From: an uncultured Bacteroidales bacterium
GTDB lineage: Bacteria > Bacteroidota > Bacteroidia > Bacteroidales > UBA932
Length of the DNA stretch: 64,000 nt
Assembly (NCBI GenBank): GCA_900545245.1
Contig: UQYV01000013.1
Span: 1-64,000, forward strand
Direction: 5' to 3'
The notes below the pieces were generated by a model that saw nothing but the letters and a program-made list of their open reading frames with translations, was not told the DNA's origin and made no database searches. A program made the position numbers and the translations under genes. Positions 19,059 to 27,751 of this stretch are shown here, piece after piece (position 1 is the first letter of the stretch; every line of letters begins with the position of its first letter).

Positions 19059-19129
19059 ATTTTTAGAATACGGTAATAAGAAAACGTCAGTTTTCCCAAC
19101 TTTTTATGCTCTTGCACTATTTCGCTTCG

Positions 19130-19160
19130 CAAAGGTATTAAATTTTACCAATAACACAAA
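19130..19160 (-). promoter_or_regulatory. Bacteroidota-type promoter of the tubulin/Hsp70/GTPase operon
   Basis: Read on the minus strand, TTTG (19160-19157), a 19-base spacer and TACCTTTG (19137-19130) match the Bacteroidota housekeeping promoter (TTTG-N19/20-TAnnTTTG) exactly. Transcription should begin near 19123, giving a leader of about 220 bases before the first start codon at 18903. Confidence 0.75.
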
Positions 19161-19169
19161 ACCAATTTA

Positions 19170-19516
19170 GATTTTGAGATGTATTTTGGTGTATTTGGGA
19201 GTCAATTTTTCGTTTTGAAAGGAGCTTAGCGATGCTAAATGACGAGCGAAATGGGAAAATATGGCCTCAAAGACACCAAAAGAACGGAGAGATTGTGATT
19301 CAAATCGCAAGTTCTCATAAGCAAAGGGATGGATAAGCCGAAGCTTGCCCATCCCCTTGGTTTCTAGACTATTCTATATTTGCTCTGAAACAAGTAGCGA
19401 ATCTTACTTGGAAATGAGTCTGTTAGTGTCCCACATTTCCAGCTTCTCGTGCGAAAGACTATAATTGAGGAAGCCTATGGAATAGGATGCCCGCAGACAT
19501 ACACTTTCTCTATCTC
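19170..19516. other. Intergenic stretch without a supported gene
   Basis: About 350 bases between the operon promoter and the DUF2147 stop. A 61-codon open frame on the minus strand (19167-19352) has no start context or family features, and I do not call it. An imperfect hairpin (AAGGGATGG near 19324 with CCATCCCCTT near 19348) lies downstream of the DUF2147 gene and may end its transcript, but no T-run follows. I see nothing else. Confidence 0.5.
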
Positions 19517-19990
19517 TTATTCTGCTGCAATAGGTTTCCATCTGACGGTTTTTCCTATGCCCATAATAGAGCCGCGTATGGCAATCATGTTGTCCTTGGT
19601 GAACTGTACCGTGGCGTCAGCGCGGATGCCGCTGGTCGGGTCATAGATTTTGCCCTTCCAATGCTTCTTCTCTGGATTATACTTGAGATTCCACATGATT
19701 ATCATCTCGTTGCATGGTTTGTTGCGGAGCTCCTTGTCCGGATTCTTGGTGTCGAGATAGATGTTCCCGTCCTTGTCATACATGTTCTTGCTCCAATAAT
19801 TCAAGAACTTATAGGTGCCGTCAGCCTCCTTGTAGCAGCGAACTTTCGACTGCTCTCCGTTATAGTCGATAAAATAATTGCCGATGATTCCATCAGCCGA
19901 ATTGTTGCGGGACTCCTGTGCGGAGAGCGCGATTGTGCCTACGGAAAGTCCCATAACGATGCCGAGGACAAGAGTGATTATCCTTTTCAT
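19517..19990 (-). CDS. DUF2147 exported protein
   Basis: A 157-residue secreted protein with a signal peptide (about residues 1-24, ending ALSAQ). The mature part has the DUF2147 pattern: a GNYFIDYNGEQSKVRCYKEADG-type strand near residue 37, a long insertion with a DTKNPDKELRNKPC stretch, and the closing VRW-type strand (GKTVRWKP). The family adopts a small beta-barrel-like fold and is found in many Gram-negative bacteria without a known activity. The length is typical. It is transcribed alone; I found no matching promoter boxes upstream. Confidence 0.82.
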   Translation of the reverse strand: MKRIITLVLGIVMGLSVGTIALSAQESRNNSADGIIGNYFIDYNGEQSKVRCYKEADGTYKFLNYWSKNMYDKDGNIYLDTKNPDKELRNKPCNEMIIMWNLKYNPEKKHWKGKIYDPTSGIRADATVQFTKDNMIAIRGSIMGIGKTVRWKPIAAE

Positions 19991-20135
19991 AAAAAACGTA
20001 TTATAAATTTCTCCTATAGTGACTGTCCGGAATCCGTCTGATTATGACTCCGAATTCCGAACGAATTGCAAATCCTGTGCAAAATTAGGAAAAATAAATA
20101 TAATATCGCCAGGAGCCGACAAACACACAAATGAA

Positions 20136-20181
20136 ATAACTCGCGGAATCGGCGAGTTATTTGCACGATTCCGCGAGTTAT
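20136..20181. repeat. 15-bp inverted repeat with a third half-site
   Basis: ATAACTCGCGGAATC (20136-20150) and its exact reverse complement GATTCCGCGAGTTAT (20167-20181) flank a short spacer that holds another GCGAGTTAT half-site (20152-20160). Three half-sites within 46 bases look like a protein-binding or cruciform element. It lies about 120 bases upstream of the truncated YhcG gene. Confidence 0.75.
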
Positions 20182-20301
20182 GCAATGCTATCCAAGAGTC
20201 TGGGAAAGACCGCTGAGAGCCTTTTCATAGATTTTGTTACTCCATTGCGATTTCAAATCATTTGACTTATATTTGCCTATGGCTATAAACCGTTGGTTAT
20301 T

Positions 20302-20784
20302 ATGGAAAAGTCAAGATTTGTGAATACTGGAAGTTTCGTACCGGATGAGAATTATTCAACTTGGTTGAAATCAGTCAAAGGGAGACTCAAACACGCTCAG
20401 ATAAAAGCGTCAGTAAGGATTAACCAATCAATGCTCGAATTCTACTGGGAACTTGGACACGATATCAACGCCCTACAGAATACTTATTCTTGGGGAAGCG
20501 GTTTCTTCGATAAATTGAGTTTGGATTTGAGGAACGAATTTCCTGGGCAGGAAGGCTATTCTGTCACCAACCTTAGATACATCAAAAAGTGGTATACATT
20601 TTATAGTCAATGTGATACAATTCGTTACCAAGTTGGTAACGAATTAAAAGACTCAATGCCGGAGAAGTTTGCATACATTCCGTGGAGACATCATATCGAT
20701 ATACTCAGGAGATGCAAAAATTTGGAGGAGGCCCTATTCTATATTGACGAGACTATTGCTAATGTGTTGTTTGTTTTATTTTAG
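20302..20784 (+). pseudogene. Truncated YhcG/DUF1016 PD-(D/E)XK nuclease
   Basis: The 160-residue product matches only the N-terminal domain of YhcG/DUF1016 proteins, which are normally about 340-370 residues long. The conserved start is clear: a SVKGRLKHAQIKASVRIN-type helix, then LEFYWELGHDI, WGSGFFDKLSLDLRNEFP, GYSVTNLRYIKKWY and IPWRHHIDIL. The match ends just after DETIAN, where the frame runs into VLFVLF and a stop. The nuclease domain is absent, and the following 230 bases before rpsP show no continuation in another frame that I can recognise. Start at 20302 is by homology (MEKSRF); 20293 is upstream in frame. Probably a non-functional remnant. Confidence 0.75.
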
Positions 20785-20919
20785 TGTTGTTGTGTTCATG
20801 GCGTCTGTGTGCCTGAGGGGATATTCGCATACAAAGAAATATCCCCGTCCATCACATAAAGACAAGAATATTCAGAAAGCGGAACTAAATTTTTCCGAAA
20901 AATCGTCATCTTCGCCCTG

Positions 20920-20950
20920 TTGCATAATTCGGCGATAATCACTATCTTTG
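20920..20950 (+). promoter_or_regulatory. Likely rpsP-rimM promoter
   Basis: TATCTTTG at 20943-20950 matches the Bacteroidota -7 box. A TTGC at 20920-20923 with a 19-base spacer is a partial -33 box. The start codon of rpsP follows about 65 bases later. Confidence 0.55.
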
Positions 20951-21014
20951 CAGGCTTTTCCTCGGGAAGGAAAGCACAAGGTAATTTTATTAAACATTAA
21001 AAAACAGATTCACA

Positions 21015-21572
21015 ATGGCTGTTAAAATTCGTCTTCAGCGCCACGGAAAGAAGAATTTCGCATTCTTCCACATTGTTGTGGCCGACACCCGCGCACCTCG
21101 CGATGGTCGTTACATCGAGCAGATCGGCTCTTACAACCCTAACACGAACCCTGCGACAATCGTCCTCGATTTCGACAAGGCTCTCAACTGGGTGAAGGTC
21201 GGTGCAGAGATCACACTTGTTACCCGCAGAATCCTCTCTTACGAGGGAGTACTTCTCCGCAAGCACCTTGATGGCGGTGTTGCCAAAGGCGCACTCACCC
21301 AGGAGCAGGCAGACGCCAAGTTCGCAGCTTGGAAGACCGCTCAGGAGGCCAAGATAAACGCGAAGAAGGACGGTCTCGTAAAGGCTGCCGATGCTAAGGC
21401 AAAGGCTGCTGCAGAGGCTGAGGCAAAGGTAAATCAGGAACGTGCTGCTGCTCTTGCAAAGAAGGCACAGGAAGCTGCCGAGGCCGCAAAGGCCGCAGAA
21501 GAGGCTAAGGCTGCTGAAGAGGCTGCCGCCGCTGCTGCGACTGAGGCAACCGAGGCTCCTGCCGAGGCTTAA
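21015..21572 (+). CDS. rpsP: 30S ribosomal protein S16
   Basis: Ribosomal protein bS16, part of the small-subunit body. The N-terminal 80 residues are the canonical domain (AVKIRLQRHGKKNFAFFHIVV, then RDGRYIEQIGSYNPNT and the KVGAEIT segment). The protein is 185 residues, about twice the E. coli length. The extra C-terminal 90 residues are rich in Ala, Lys and Glu, with long runs of alternating A/K/E/A, as is common in Bacteroidota S16. rimM follows after 11 bases, so the two are co-transcribed. Confidence 0.97.
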   Translation: MAVKIRLQRHGKKNFAFFHIVVADTRAPRDGRYIEQIGSYNPNTNPATIVLDFDKALNWVKVGAEITLVTRRILSYEGVLLRKHLDGGVAKGALTQEQADAKFAAWKTAQEAKINAKKDGLVKAADAKAKAAAEAEAKVNQERAAALAKKAQEAAEAAKAAEEAKAAEEAAAAAATEATEAPAEA

Positions 21573-21583
21573 TCAGATTTCCT

Positions 21584-22114
21584 TTGGAAAGCCTGCTTAA
21601 AATAGCCAAGGTAAGCAAATCTGACGGGACTGACGGTGCTGTCATTCTCAGTTTTCTGTCCATAGCTCCCGAAGATTTGGAAATTTCGGAACCGGTATTC
21701 GTCTATTTTGACGGACTGCCGGTTCCGTTTTTCATTGAAAGTTTCACCCGAAAGGGTACGAATAAGGTCGTAGTGCGTCTGAATGACATCCACAACTATG
21801 AGGACGCAGAAGAACTGGTCGGGAAGGACGTCTTTATCGAGGATGACAGTGAATATGAAGACGATACGGACCTGGTCGGTTGGACTGTAGCGACAGTAAA
21901 CGCGGACATTACGGGCGAAGAGTCAGGCAAAAAGACCGCACGCCCCGCTGTCTTGGGCAAGATTACGGACTTCCTTGACATTCCGGGCAATCCTTGTATC
22001 GAGGTGGGTACAAAAAATGGAGCGGTGACTATTCCGCTCCACGAAGACTTCATCGTTTCAGCCGTCCCCGAGACACGCACACTTGTAATGACGCTCCCGG
22101 AAGGGCTGCTGTAA
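21584..22114 (+). CDS. rimM: Ribosome maturation factor RimM
   Basis: RimM assists 16S rRNA processing and assembly of the 30S head, near S19. The 176-residue product has the expected opening (LLKIAKVSKSDGTDGAV), the first beta-barrel domain, and the PRC-barrel-like second half (DLVGWTV, then VLGKITDFLDIPGNP and IPLHEDFI). I use the TTG at 21584 as start because the homologous N-terminus begins there, 11 bases after the rpsP stop, and no in-frame ATG is available. Confidence 0.93.
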   Translation: MESLLKIAKVSKSDGTDGAVILSFLSIAPEDLEISEPVFVYFDGLPVPFFIESFTRKGTNKVVVRLNDIHNYEDAEELVGKDVFIEDDSEYEDDTDLVGWTVATVNADITGEESGKKTARPAVLGKITDFLDIPGNPCIEVGTKNGAVTIPLHEDFIVSAVPETRTLVMTLPEGLL

Positions 22115-22146
22115 CTATTGCTTTACGCCCCCAGTTATAAATCCGC

Positions 22147-22806
22147 TTAGAGACTGTTCCTAAGGTTCTGATAGAACGCGGCCTGCGCCGTCTGATAGTA
22201 CGGAACAAGCCAGAGGAAACCGATTCCGCCGGTGAAACAAGCAAGGAAGAACCATCCTATGAAACTGAGCTGCAGATAGAAAAGGTTAAACTTCTGTCCG
22301 ACCATCATCTGCTGGCTCTTTCTGATTGCTTCGCGTACCGAAAGTTCCGGATTATCTACGAGAATATACGGCGTCATCGAATATGAATATGCCTTGATTA
22401 TACCCGGCACGATGAGAAGAAGAGTCCAGAGGCAAGTGAAAATCTGGGCCAATATCATTCCGCCGATTGCGCGCCAATAAATCTTGAATCCGTAACCGAA
22501 GCTGTTGGAGAGCACATCTCCGTTTGAATAGGCATAGAGAGCATTGAATGCGTAGTAGAATCCCACGCCGAGCGGGATGATAACGAAAACGCTCAAAAGA
22601 ATAGAGCCGCCGTTAATTCCGAAAGCCGCCGGGGACACTGCTCCTCCAAGGGCAAATACATCTTGAGTGTACAGCTGGTAGATTGACGTCGCCCCCGATA
22701 CGATGCAGACAATGACACAATAGACAATAGTCGCGAGAACCGCTTGTGCCCAATTGCCTTTCAATGCCGAAAGTGCGGCATTTTTAAATTCTTGATTTGT
22801 TTGCAT
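22147..22806 (-). CDS. DUF975 family membrane protein
   Basis: A 219-residue integral membrane protein with about six hydrophobic helices. The opening (FKNAALSALKGNWAQAVLATIVY) and the later IVPGIIKAYSYSMTPYILVDNPELSVREAI segment are hallmarks of the DUF975 family, whose function is unknown. The gene is convergent with rimM and sits downstream of dapF on the same strand, 72 bases away. A single -7-like box (TATTTTTG at 22839-22832) lies upstream, without a good -33. Confidence 0.85.
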   Translation of the reverse strand: MQTNQEFKNAALSALKGNWAQAVLATIVYCVIVCIVSGATSIYQLYTQDVFALGGAVSPAAFGINGGSILLSVFVIIPLGVGFYYAFNALYAYSNGDVLSNSFGYGFKIYWRAIGGMILAQIFTCLWTLLLIVPGIIKAYSYSMTPYILVDNPELSVREAIRKSQQMMVGQKFNLFYLQLSFIGWFFLACFTGGIGFLWLVPYYQTAQAAFYQNLRNSL

Positions 22807-22878
22807 TTGTTTTTAAATAATGGTTATTCTGCAAAAATAATAGAATTGATGAAAAAGTAGTCGCAAAAAACGAAATTT

Positions 22879-23790
22879 CTAAAAAATATCAAGCTTCGCC
22901 ACGAGTGACGCCGGGCCTGTGAGCCAGACATCCGTGAAAAGAACGTCACCGCTTGGTCTGTCTCCGGTCAAAATGTCCCCGGACAAAATGCCTTCGCGAA
23001 GTGCTCTCGCGCTACCTGTCGGAGTCAAATCAACTGCAAGTTCGTCATTGAGAGCCATCACTGAATAGTGAACGGAAGATGTCGGGGAATCGACAGATGA
23101 AGACTGAACGGATAAAAGCCAGGCAGCGGCTGCAGAAGCCGTGATTCCTGTTCCGCAGGCGCAGGTCTCCGCCTCGACCCCTTTCTCGAAAGTCCTGACT
23201 TTCAAAGGATTGCCTTTAACTACAAAATTTACGTTAGCCCCAAGCGGAGCAAATTCCTCGGCGTGACGAAGTTTGCTCCCCTGCGCATCCACATATTCCG
23301 AAGTCAAAGGAGTGTCCACAAAATGAACAAAATGACGGGTTCCCGTGTCCACGAACCAGCCGGATGCAGAAGCATCGTTTTTCAAAGAATCATAATGCCG
23401 GGCAACGGAAATGTCTATCATCTGGAGCCTGACAGTCAACGTATTCCCTTCCGAGGAAAGCAATTCGGCACGATGTTCTCCATCGGCAGCAACAAAAGAC
23501 CAGCGGCCGTCCTGTGACGCCGGTTTCAGTCCGAGAAAACTTGCGAAAGCCACGATGCAGCGTCCGCCATTCCCACACATCATCCCACCGGAGCCGTCGG
23601 AGTTATAGTAGTCCATCGTAAAGTCCGCCCCGTCACACCCGGTCCCGAGCAACATCACGCCGTCCGCGCCCACGCCATAGTGGCGGTCACATATTTCCGA
23701 AATGTACTTCTCAGTCAGACGAATGCTCCCGTCGCGGTTGTCTGCGACAAGGAAATCGTTTCCCGCCCCGTTATATTTATAGAATGTCAT
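22879..23790 (-). CDS. dapF: Diaminopimelate epimerase
   Basis: DapF converts LL- to meso-diaminopimelate without a cofactor, using two Cys residues. Both are visible: MMCGNGGRC in the first half and ETCACGTGI in the second. YNGAGNDF near the start and GADGVMLL are also typical. Length 303 residues is slightly long for the family. I chose the ATG at 23790 over the TTG at 23796. It is the last gene of the lysine operon; its start is 72 bases from the dapD stop. Confidence 0.95.
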   Translation of the reverse strand: MTFYKYNGAGNDFLVADNRDGSIRLTEKYISEICDRHYGVGADGVMLLGTGCDGADFTMDYYNSDGSGGMMCGNGGRCIVAFASFLGLKPASQDGRWSFVAADGEHRAELLSSEGNTLTVRLQMIDISVARHYDSLKNDASASGWFVDTGTRHFVHFVDTPLTSEYVDAQGSKLRHAEEFAPLGANVNFVVKGNPLKVRTFEKGVEAETCACGTGITASAAAAWLLSVQSSSVDSPTSSVHYSVMALNDELAVDLTPTGSARALREGILSGDILTGDRPSGDVLFTDVWLTGPASLVAKLDIF

Positions 23791-23862
23791 CTTCAAAACA
23801 GTTTTTTACTATCCCGTCAACTCAATAACGACCCCGCCAATCAATTCTTCGTGGATACGGCC

Positions 23863-24618
23863 TTAGCGCAACAAGTCCTCAAGTCGGATTGAGCCGGAGG
23901 TCTTTTCGTCACGATATTTCACAATCACAGGGCAATAGAGCTGAATCCCGGCGGAGGCCCCCGGACCATGGGTCACGGGTCTTGAACCGGCCACAACCAC
24001 AGCGCCCTCCGGAATCACAATCTGCCCGGCGTCGTTCCGACGGATCCACTCGCCGTTTGTAGCATCATAAACCGAAGTGGAAGAATTGATGATGACGCCG
24101 GTGCCTACCACCGCACGCGACTTCACGATCGTTCCCTCGTAGATGCCGCAGTTTCCGCCGATAAACACGTCGTCCTCGATGATGACGGGCAGCGCCCCGA
24201 CAGGCTCCAGCACACCACCGAGTTGGGAGGCAGCCGAAAGATGCACCCGTTTTCCCACCTGGGCACACGAACCGACAAGCGCATGAGAGTCTATCATCGT
24301 CCCCTCATCCACATAAGCCCCGATGTTGACATAAGCAGGAGGCATTACGACAACGCCTTTTGCAAGAAAAGCTCCCCTGCGAACACTGCTTCCCCCCGGA
24401 ACCAGCCGCACGCCACACTCAGGAGTAAACTTTCGGGCAGGGACCGTATCCTTATCCACAAAATCCCCCATCTGCATAAGTTCCCCCACACGAAATCCCC
24501 CGAGAATATTCTCCTTCACTTCAACATTCACGACCCATTCGCCCGAAATCTTCTCCGCCACACGAATCTCCCCCCTTTCGAGGCCGTCGCAAAAATCTGA
24601 AAACTCCTGTTTTGTCAT
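23863..24618 (-). CDS. dapD: Tetrahydrodipicolinate N-succinyltransferase
   Basis: DapD transfers succinyl from succinyl-CoA to tetrahydrodipicolinate. The 251-residue protein has the left-handed beta-helix of hexapeptide repeats (YVNIGAYVDEGTMIDSHALVGSCAQVGKRVHL is the diagnostic stretch, here shown by YVNIGAYVDEGTMID) and the loop GGVLEP. The C-terminal SIRLEDLLR is as in E. coli DapD. The N-terminal domain is shorter than the E. coli 274-residue protein. It is not the acetyltransferase DapH, whose signature differs. It is part of the operon between dapA and dapF. Confidence 0.9.
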   Translation of the reverse strand: MTKQEFSDFCDGLERGEIRVAEKISGEWVVNVEVKENILGGFRVGELMQMGDFVDKDTVPARKFTPECGVRLVPGGSSVRRGAFLAKGVVVMPPAYVNIGAYVDEGTMIDSHALVGSCAQVGKRVHLSAASQLGGVLEPVGALPVIIEDDVFIGGNCGIYEGTIVKSRAVVGTGVIINSSTSVYDATNGEWIRRNDAGQIVIPEGAVVVAGSRPVTHGPGASAGIQLYCPVIVKYRDEKTSGSIRLEDLLR

Positions 24619-24690
24619 ATTTATCTATGTTATAATATATTATCCCTCTGCCAATCCCATAACAGCAGAAGTAAACCTGCCCCGACGCAA

Positions 24691-25632
24691 TCAGCCCAAT
24701 TCCGCTACAAGTTTTTTCATCAATGCAACTGTAGACTCCTGAGCCGGAAAGAGAGGTGAACGCAATTCATTGACAATCAGTCCCATTTGAGCAAGAGCAG
24801 CTTTCACCGGGATTGGATTGCTCTCCACAAAACAAGCGTCAAAGAACGGGCGCAGTCTGAAATACAGCCTTTTGGCTGCCAGAAGGTCAATCTCTCCGGA
24901 CTTAAGTTCATCGCCACAAACCTCCGGAGCACCGAGAGCCTCAACAAAATTCACCATCATCTCCGGGAATGCGTTGGAAGCCACACTGATGACACCCTTG
25001 GCGCCGGCTGTCATAAGCGCCATCGTAAGGTCGTCGTCCCCGCTCAGCACAGAGAAATCCTCCGGAGCTCCGGCAAGAATATCCATCACTTGAGAAAAAC
25101 GCCCGGAAGCCTCCTTAACCGCCACAATGTTAGGGATTTCGTAGGCAAGTTTGAGACAGGTCTCCGCCTCCATATTCGCCCCAGTCCTGCCTGGCACATT
25201 GTAAATCACTATAGGTTTGTCAGTTGACTCGGCAACAGCCTTGAAATACTCATATTGGCCTCGCTGGGTCGGCTTGTTGTAGAACGGCACCACGATAAGA
25301 AACGCATCTGCTCCGTGAGGAGAGAAAAACTCAATGTTCTTCACAGTCAGATGAAGGGAATTTGTGCCCGCCCCGACAAGCAGAGGGGTTTTCTTCCCGC
25401 CTTCAAGTTCATGAGCCTCAACTATTTCACGACAGCGTACAAGAAGTTGGAGTTTCTCATCATTGCCAAGACAAGGCGCCTCGCCGGTAGTTCCGAGCGG
25501 CACCAGAAAATGCATCCCCGACTCAAGCTGTCTGAGCACAAGTTTCTCGAATGCGCAGAAATCGACTTCTCCGTCCCTGAACGGAGTGACCATCGCGGTT
25601 CCGCAACCGGTAAAGAGCATTTTTTCTTTCAT
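24691..25632 (-). CDS. dapA: 4-Hydroxy-tetrahydrodipicolinate synthase
   Basis: DapA condenses pyruvate with aspartate semialdehyde, the first step committed to lysine. The 313-residue protein has GTTGEAPCL near the start of the barrel, YNVPGRTG with the active-site Tyr, and NIVAVKEASG with the Schiff-base Lys. I use the ATG at 25632 rather than GTG at 25638. It sits 65 bases downstream of dapB in the same operon. Confidence 0.95.
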   Translation of the reverse strand: MKEKMLFTGCGTAMVTPFRDGEVDFCAFEKLVLRQLESGMHFLVPLGTTGEAPCLGNDEKLQLLVRCREIVEAHELEGGKKTPLLVGAGTNSLHLTVKNIEFFSPHGADAFLIVVPFYNKPTQRGQYEYFKAVAESTDKPIVIYNVPGRTGANMEAETCLKLAYEIPNIVAVKEASGRFSQVMDILAGAPEDFSVLSGDDDLTMALMTAGAKGVISVASNAFPEMMVNFVEALGAPEVCGDELKSGEIDLLAAKRLYFRLRPFFDACFVESNPIPVKAALAQMGLIVNELRSPLFPAQESTVALMKKLVAELG

Positions 25633-25697
25633 AATCACAAAATATTTTCAGTGAACAACCGGACCATGGCAAAAGCAGGTCCATAAAAATCCGGCAT

Positions 25698-26381
25698 TCA
25701 AGCAGTTAGCAAGTCTTGGAACTTGTGGACACCGGACAAAGTTTCCGTAAGCGTCGCAGCATAGACCGCGCCTTGGGCGAAACCGGCACGAGAGAACGCT
25801 TCATGAGTGATGGTTATCCGATCATTTACGCCTTCGAATCCCACGGTGTGGATTCCGGGAATTTCGCCGCAACGGACCGACTGGATATCAACACTTCCAC
25901 CCATTCCCGCATCCACGATTTCAGCTATGGATTTCGCCGTTCCGCTCGGAGCATCGAGTTTGTGAATATGATGTTTCTCGACGATATACGGCATATACCC
26001 GCCCACAGCACCCAGTTTCCTGGAGAGGAGGTCAACCGCGGCATAGAGAACATTCACGCCGATAGAAAAATTCGAGGCATAAATCATTGTGGTTCCGCAC
26101 TTTCTGAAGCATTCTACCACCTCGCTCTCAATGTCGCTCCATCCGGTCGTGCCCACAACCGCGGCCTTGAAGTTCGCCGCGATAAAACGATAGTTTTCCC
26201 GGAATGCCTCCGGCGTGGTGAAATCGATGCACACGCATTCCGACGCTGTTTCCTTCGGCACGGAACAGATGTCATCAGTAGCAAGGACAAGCTCTATACC
26301 TTTGGCTTTCAGCTCATTCTCGACAATATGCCCCATCTTTCCGTATCCGCTGATTATAACCTTAACCATAAACTTAGCCAT
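25698..26381 (-). CDS. dapB: 4-Hydroxy-tetrahydrodipicolinate reductase
   Basis: DapB reduces the DapA product with NAD(P)H. The nucleotide-binding start (VIISGYGKMG) and the substrate-binding motif EKHHIHKLDAPSGTAK are present. The 227-residue length is at the short end of the family, as in other Bacteroidota. The ATG at 26381 is 2 bases after the lysC stop; a second ATG at 26369 is closer to the conserved start and may be the true one. Confidence 0.93.
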   Translation of the reverse strand: MAKFMVKVIISGYGKMGHIVENELKAKGIELVLATDDICSVPKETASECVCIDFTTPEAFRENYRFIAANFKAAVVGTTGWSDIESEVVECFRKCGTTMIYASNFSIGVNVLYAAVDLLSRKLGAVGGYMPYIVEKHHIHKLDAPSGTAKSIAEIVDAGMGGSVDIQSVRCGEIPGIHTVGFEGVNDRITITHEAFSRAGFAQGAVYAATLTETLSGVHKFQDLLTA

Positions 26382-26383
26382 AA

Positions 26384-27748
26384 CTATTCAAACAAATATT
26401 TATGTACCTCACGGACGATGCGTTCCAGCCTGTCCGCAGCTACGATATAACTTATATTACTGTCGTTCAACATCTTCCCAAAGTTCTTCCGAAGTTGGGG
26501 CACGGCATCCTCAAGTTCCGGGACAAGAGACAGAAGTCCACGGCCGATGACGGTAAGCTGGCTGTAGCCTGTCTTGAGAAGAATGTCGGTCTTCCCGGCA
26601 ACAAGCCTGATGAAACCGCCGATGTTGTGCGAGAAGTCGACAGTCACCATCATCTGCCGCCCCGCAGAAGTCACCATATCAGGCTCAATCCGCGACTCCT
26701 CCAGACACCACATAAAATCCCCCTCTGCCTTCGGACTGAAGCGCACGAGATAGACATTCCTTTTGAAGGCAATCCCGCGCGGTCCATCCGGGGCTTCTTC
26801 CGGAACCACGGCAGTTCCCTCGCATGAGGGGTTGGAAGAATTCAGCACCAGGACAGGTATGTTGCGTGCCACAGCAGGAGCTATAGTCTTGGGATGCAGC
26901 ACCTTGGCACCAAACTGTGCCATCTGGGCAGCTTCCTCGTATGAAATGCGCGGTATGCGGCATGTTTCGGGGCAGACGCGCGGATCTGTTGTGCGCATTC
27001 CGTCAACGTCGGTCCAGATTTCGACTCTGGAGGCATCCAGCGCCGAGGCGATTATCGATGCCGACCAGTCAGAGCCTCCTCTGCCAAGCACTGTGCCGGC
27101 TCCCTGTCTGTTGGCTGCTATAAATCCCTGGGTGATGACCACCTCATTAGACCGACCGTCAGCAGCTTTCCCGTCGCTTATGAAAGCCGTCCCACGGGCA
27201 AAGGCCTCGCCTACAACTTCCGGCACCCTCTCATTTATGATGTCGAACTGCGGCTCACCGCACATATATTCCGAATCCGTCACAATCATCGTCCTTGCGT
27301 CGACAAATCCGGTGCGTATCCCGCGGGAATTGAGCGCAAGACAGATAATAGTGGAAGAAAGCAACTCGCCGTGGGAGATTATGACAGCCCGGATTCTGTC
27401 AGGAACGTCACCGAGTGCTGTCACACTGCTCACGACCGCGGCAAGCGTGTCACAAATTTCGTTCACCTTGGACGAAGCCCTGTCACAACCCTCCGGATCG
27501 GCAGAAAACAACGAGCACACGAGCTTCAGATGTCTTGAACGCAGCTCATACATCCGCGCCTCAAGCCCCTCTGCGTCATCGCAGGAAGCGGCATCGGCAA
27601 TCGCATAGAGCAGATCAGTCACCTTCGAAAGCGCCGACACGCACACCACAGGATGCTCAGGCAGCCGCGACGCGATTATTTCCATCGTGCGCGAAACGGC
27701 ATCAAAAGTCCCGACGGACGTGCCTCCGAATTTCAAAACAACCGCCAT
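26384..27748 (-). CDS. lysC: Aspartate kinase, monofunctional
   Basis: Aspartate kinase phosphorylates aspartate at the head of the lysine/threonine/methionine pathway. The 454-residue protein begins VLKFGGTSVG and has GFIAANRQGAGTVLGRGGSDWSA in the kinase core; the last 120 residues form ACT regulatory domains. There is no fused homoserine dehydrogenase. Length matches the E. coli LysC class, so lysine feedback is likely. It lies 3 bases downstream of dapE. Confidence 0.95.
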   Translation of the reverse strand: MAVVLKFGGTSVGTFDAVSRTMEIIASRLPEHPVVCVSALSKVTDLLYAIADAASCDDAEGLEARMYELRSRHLKLVCSLFSADPEGCDRASSKVNEICDTLAAVVSSVTALGDVPDRIRAVIISHGELLSSTIICLALNSRGIRTGFVDARTMIVTDSEYMCGEPQFDIINERVPEVVGEAFARGTAFISDGKAADGRSNEVVITQGFIAANRQGAGTVLGRGGSDWSASIIASALDASRVEIWTDVDGMRTTDPRVCPETCRIPRISYEEAAQMAQFGAKVLHPKTIAPAVARNIPVLVLNSSNPSCEGTAVVPEEAPDGPRGIAFKRNVYLVRFSPKAEGDFMWCLEESRIEPDMVTSAGRQMMVTVDFSHNIGGFIRLVAGKTDILLKTGYSQLTVIGRGLLSLVPELEDAVPQLRKNFGKMLNDSNISYIVAADRLERIVREVHKYLFE

Positions 27749-27751
27749 ATC

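Noticed and set aside
19167..19352. A 61-codon minus-strand frame upstream of the operon promoter
   Set aside because: No start context, signal peptide or family pattern. It ends where the promoter region begins.
20669..20938. Frameshifted continuation of the YhcG gene
   Set aside because: The alternative frame shows none of the expected C-terminal nuclease motifs, so the gene is truncated and not merely shifted.
25716..26450. A 244-codon plus-strand frame opposite dapB and the end of lysC
   Set aside because: It lies antisense to clear dapB/lysC homologues, has no ribosome site or family pattern, and is explained by the codon bias of the real genes.
26763..27608. A 281-codon plus-strand frame opposite lysC
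   Set aside because: It is the antisense shadow of the aspartate kinase gene. Its Ser/Pro-rich composition and lack of any motif argue against coding.
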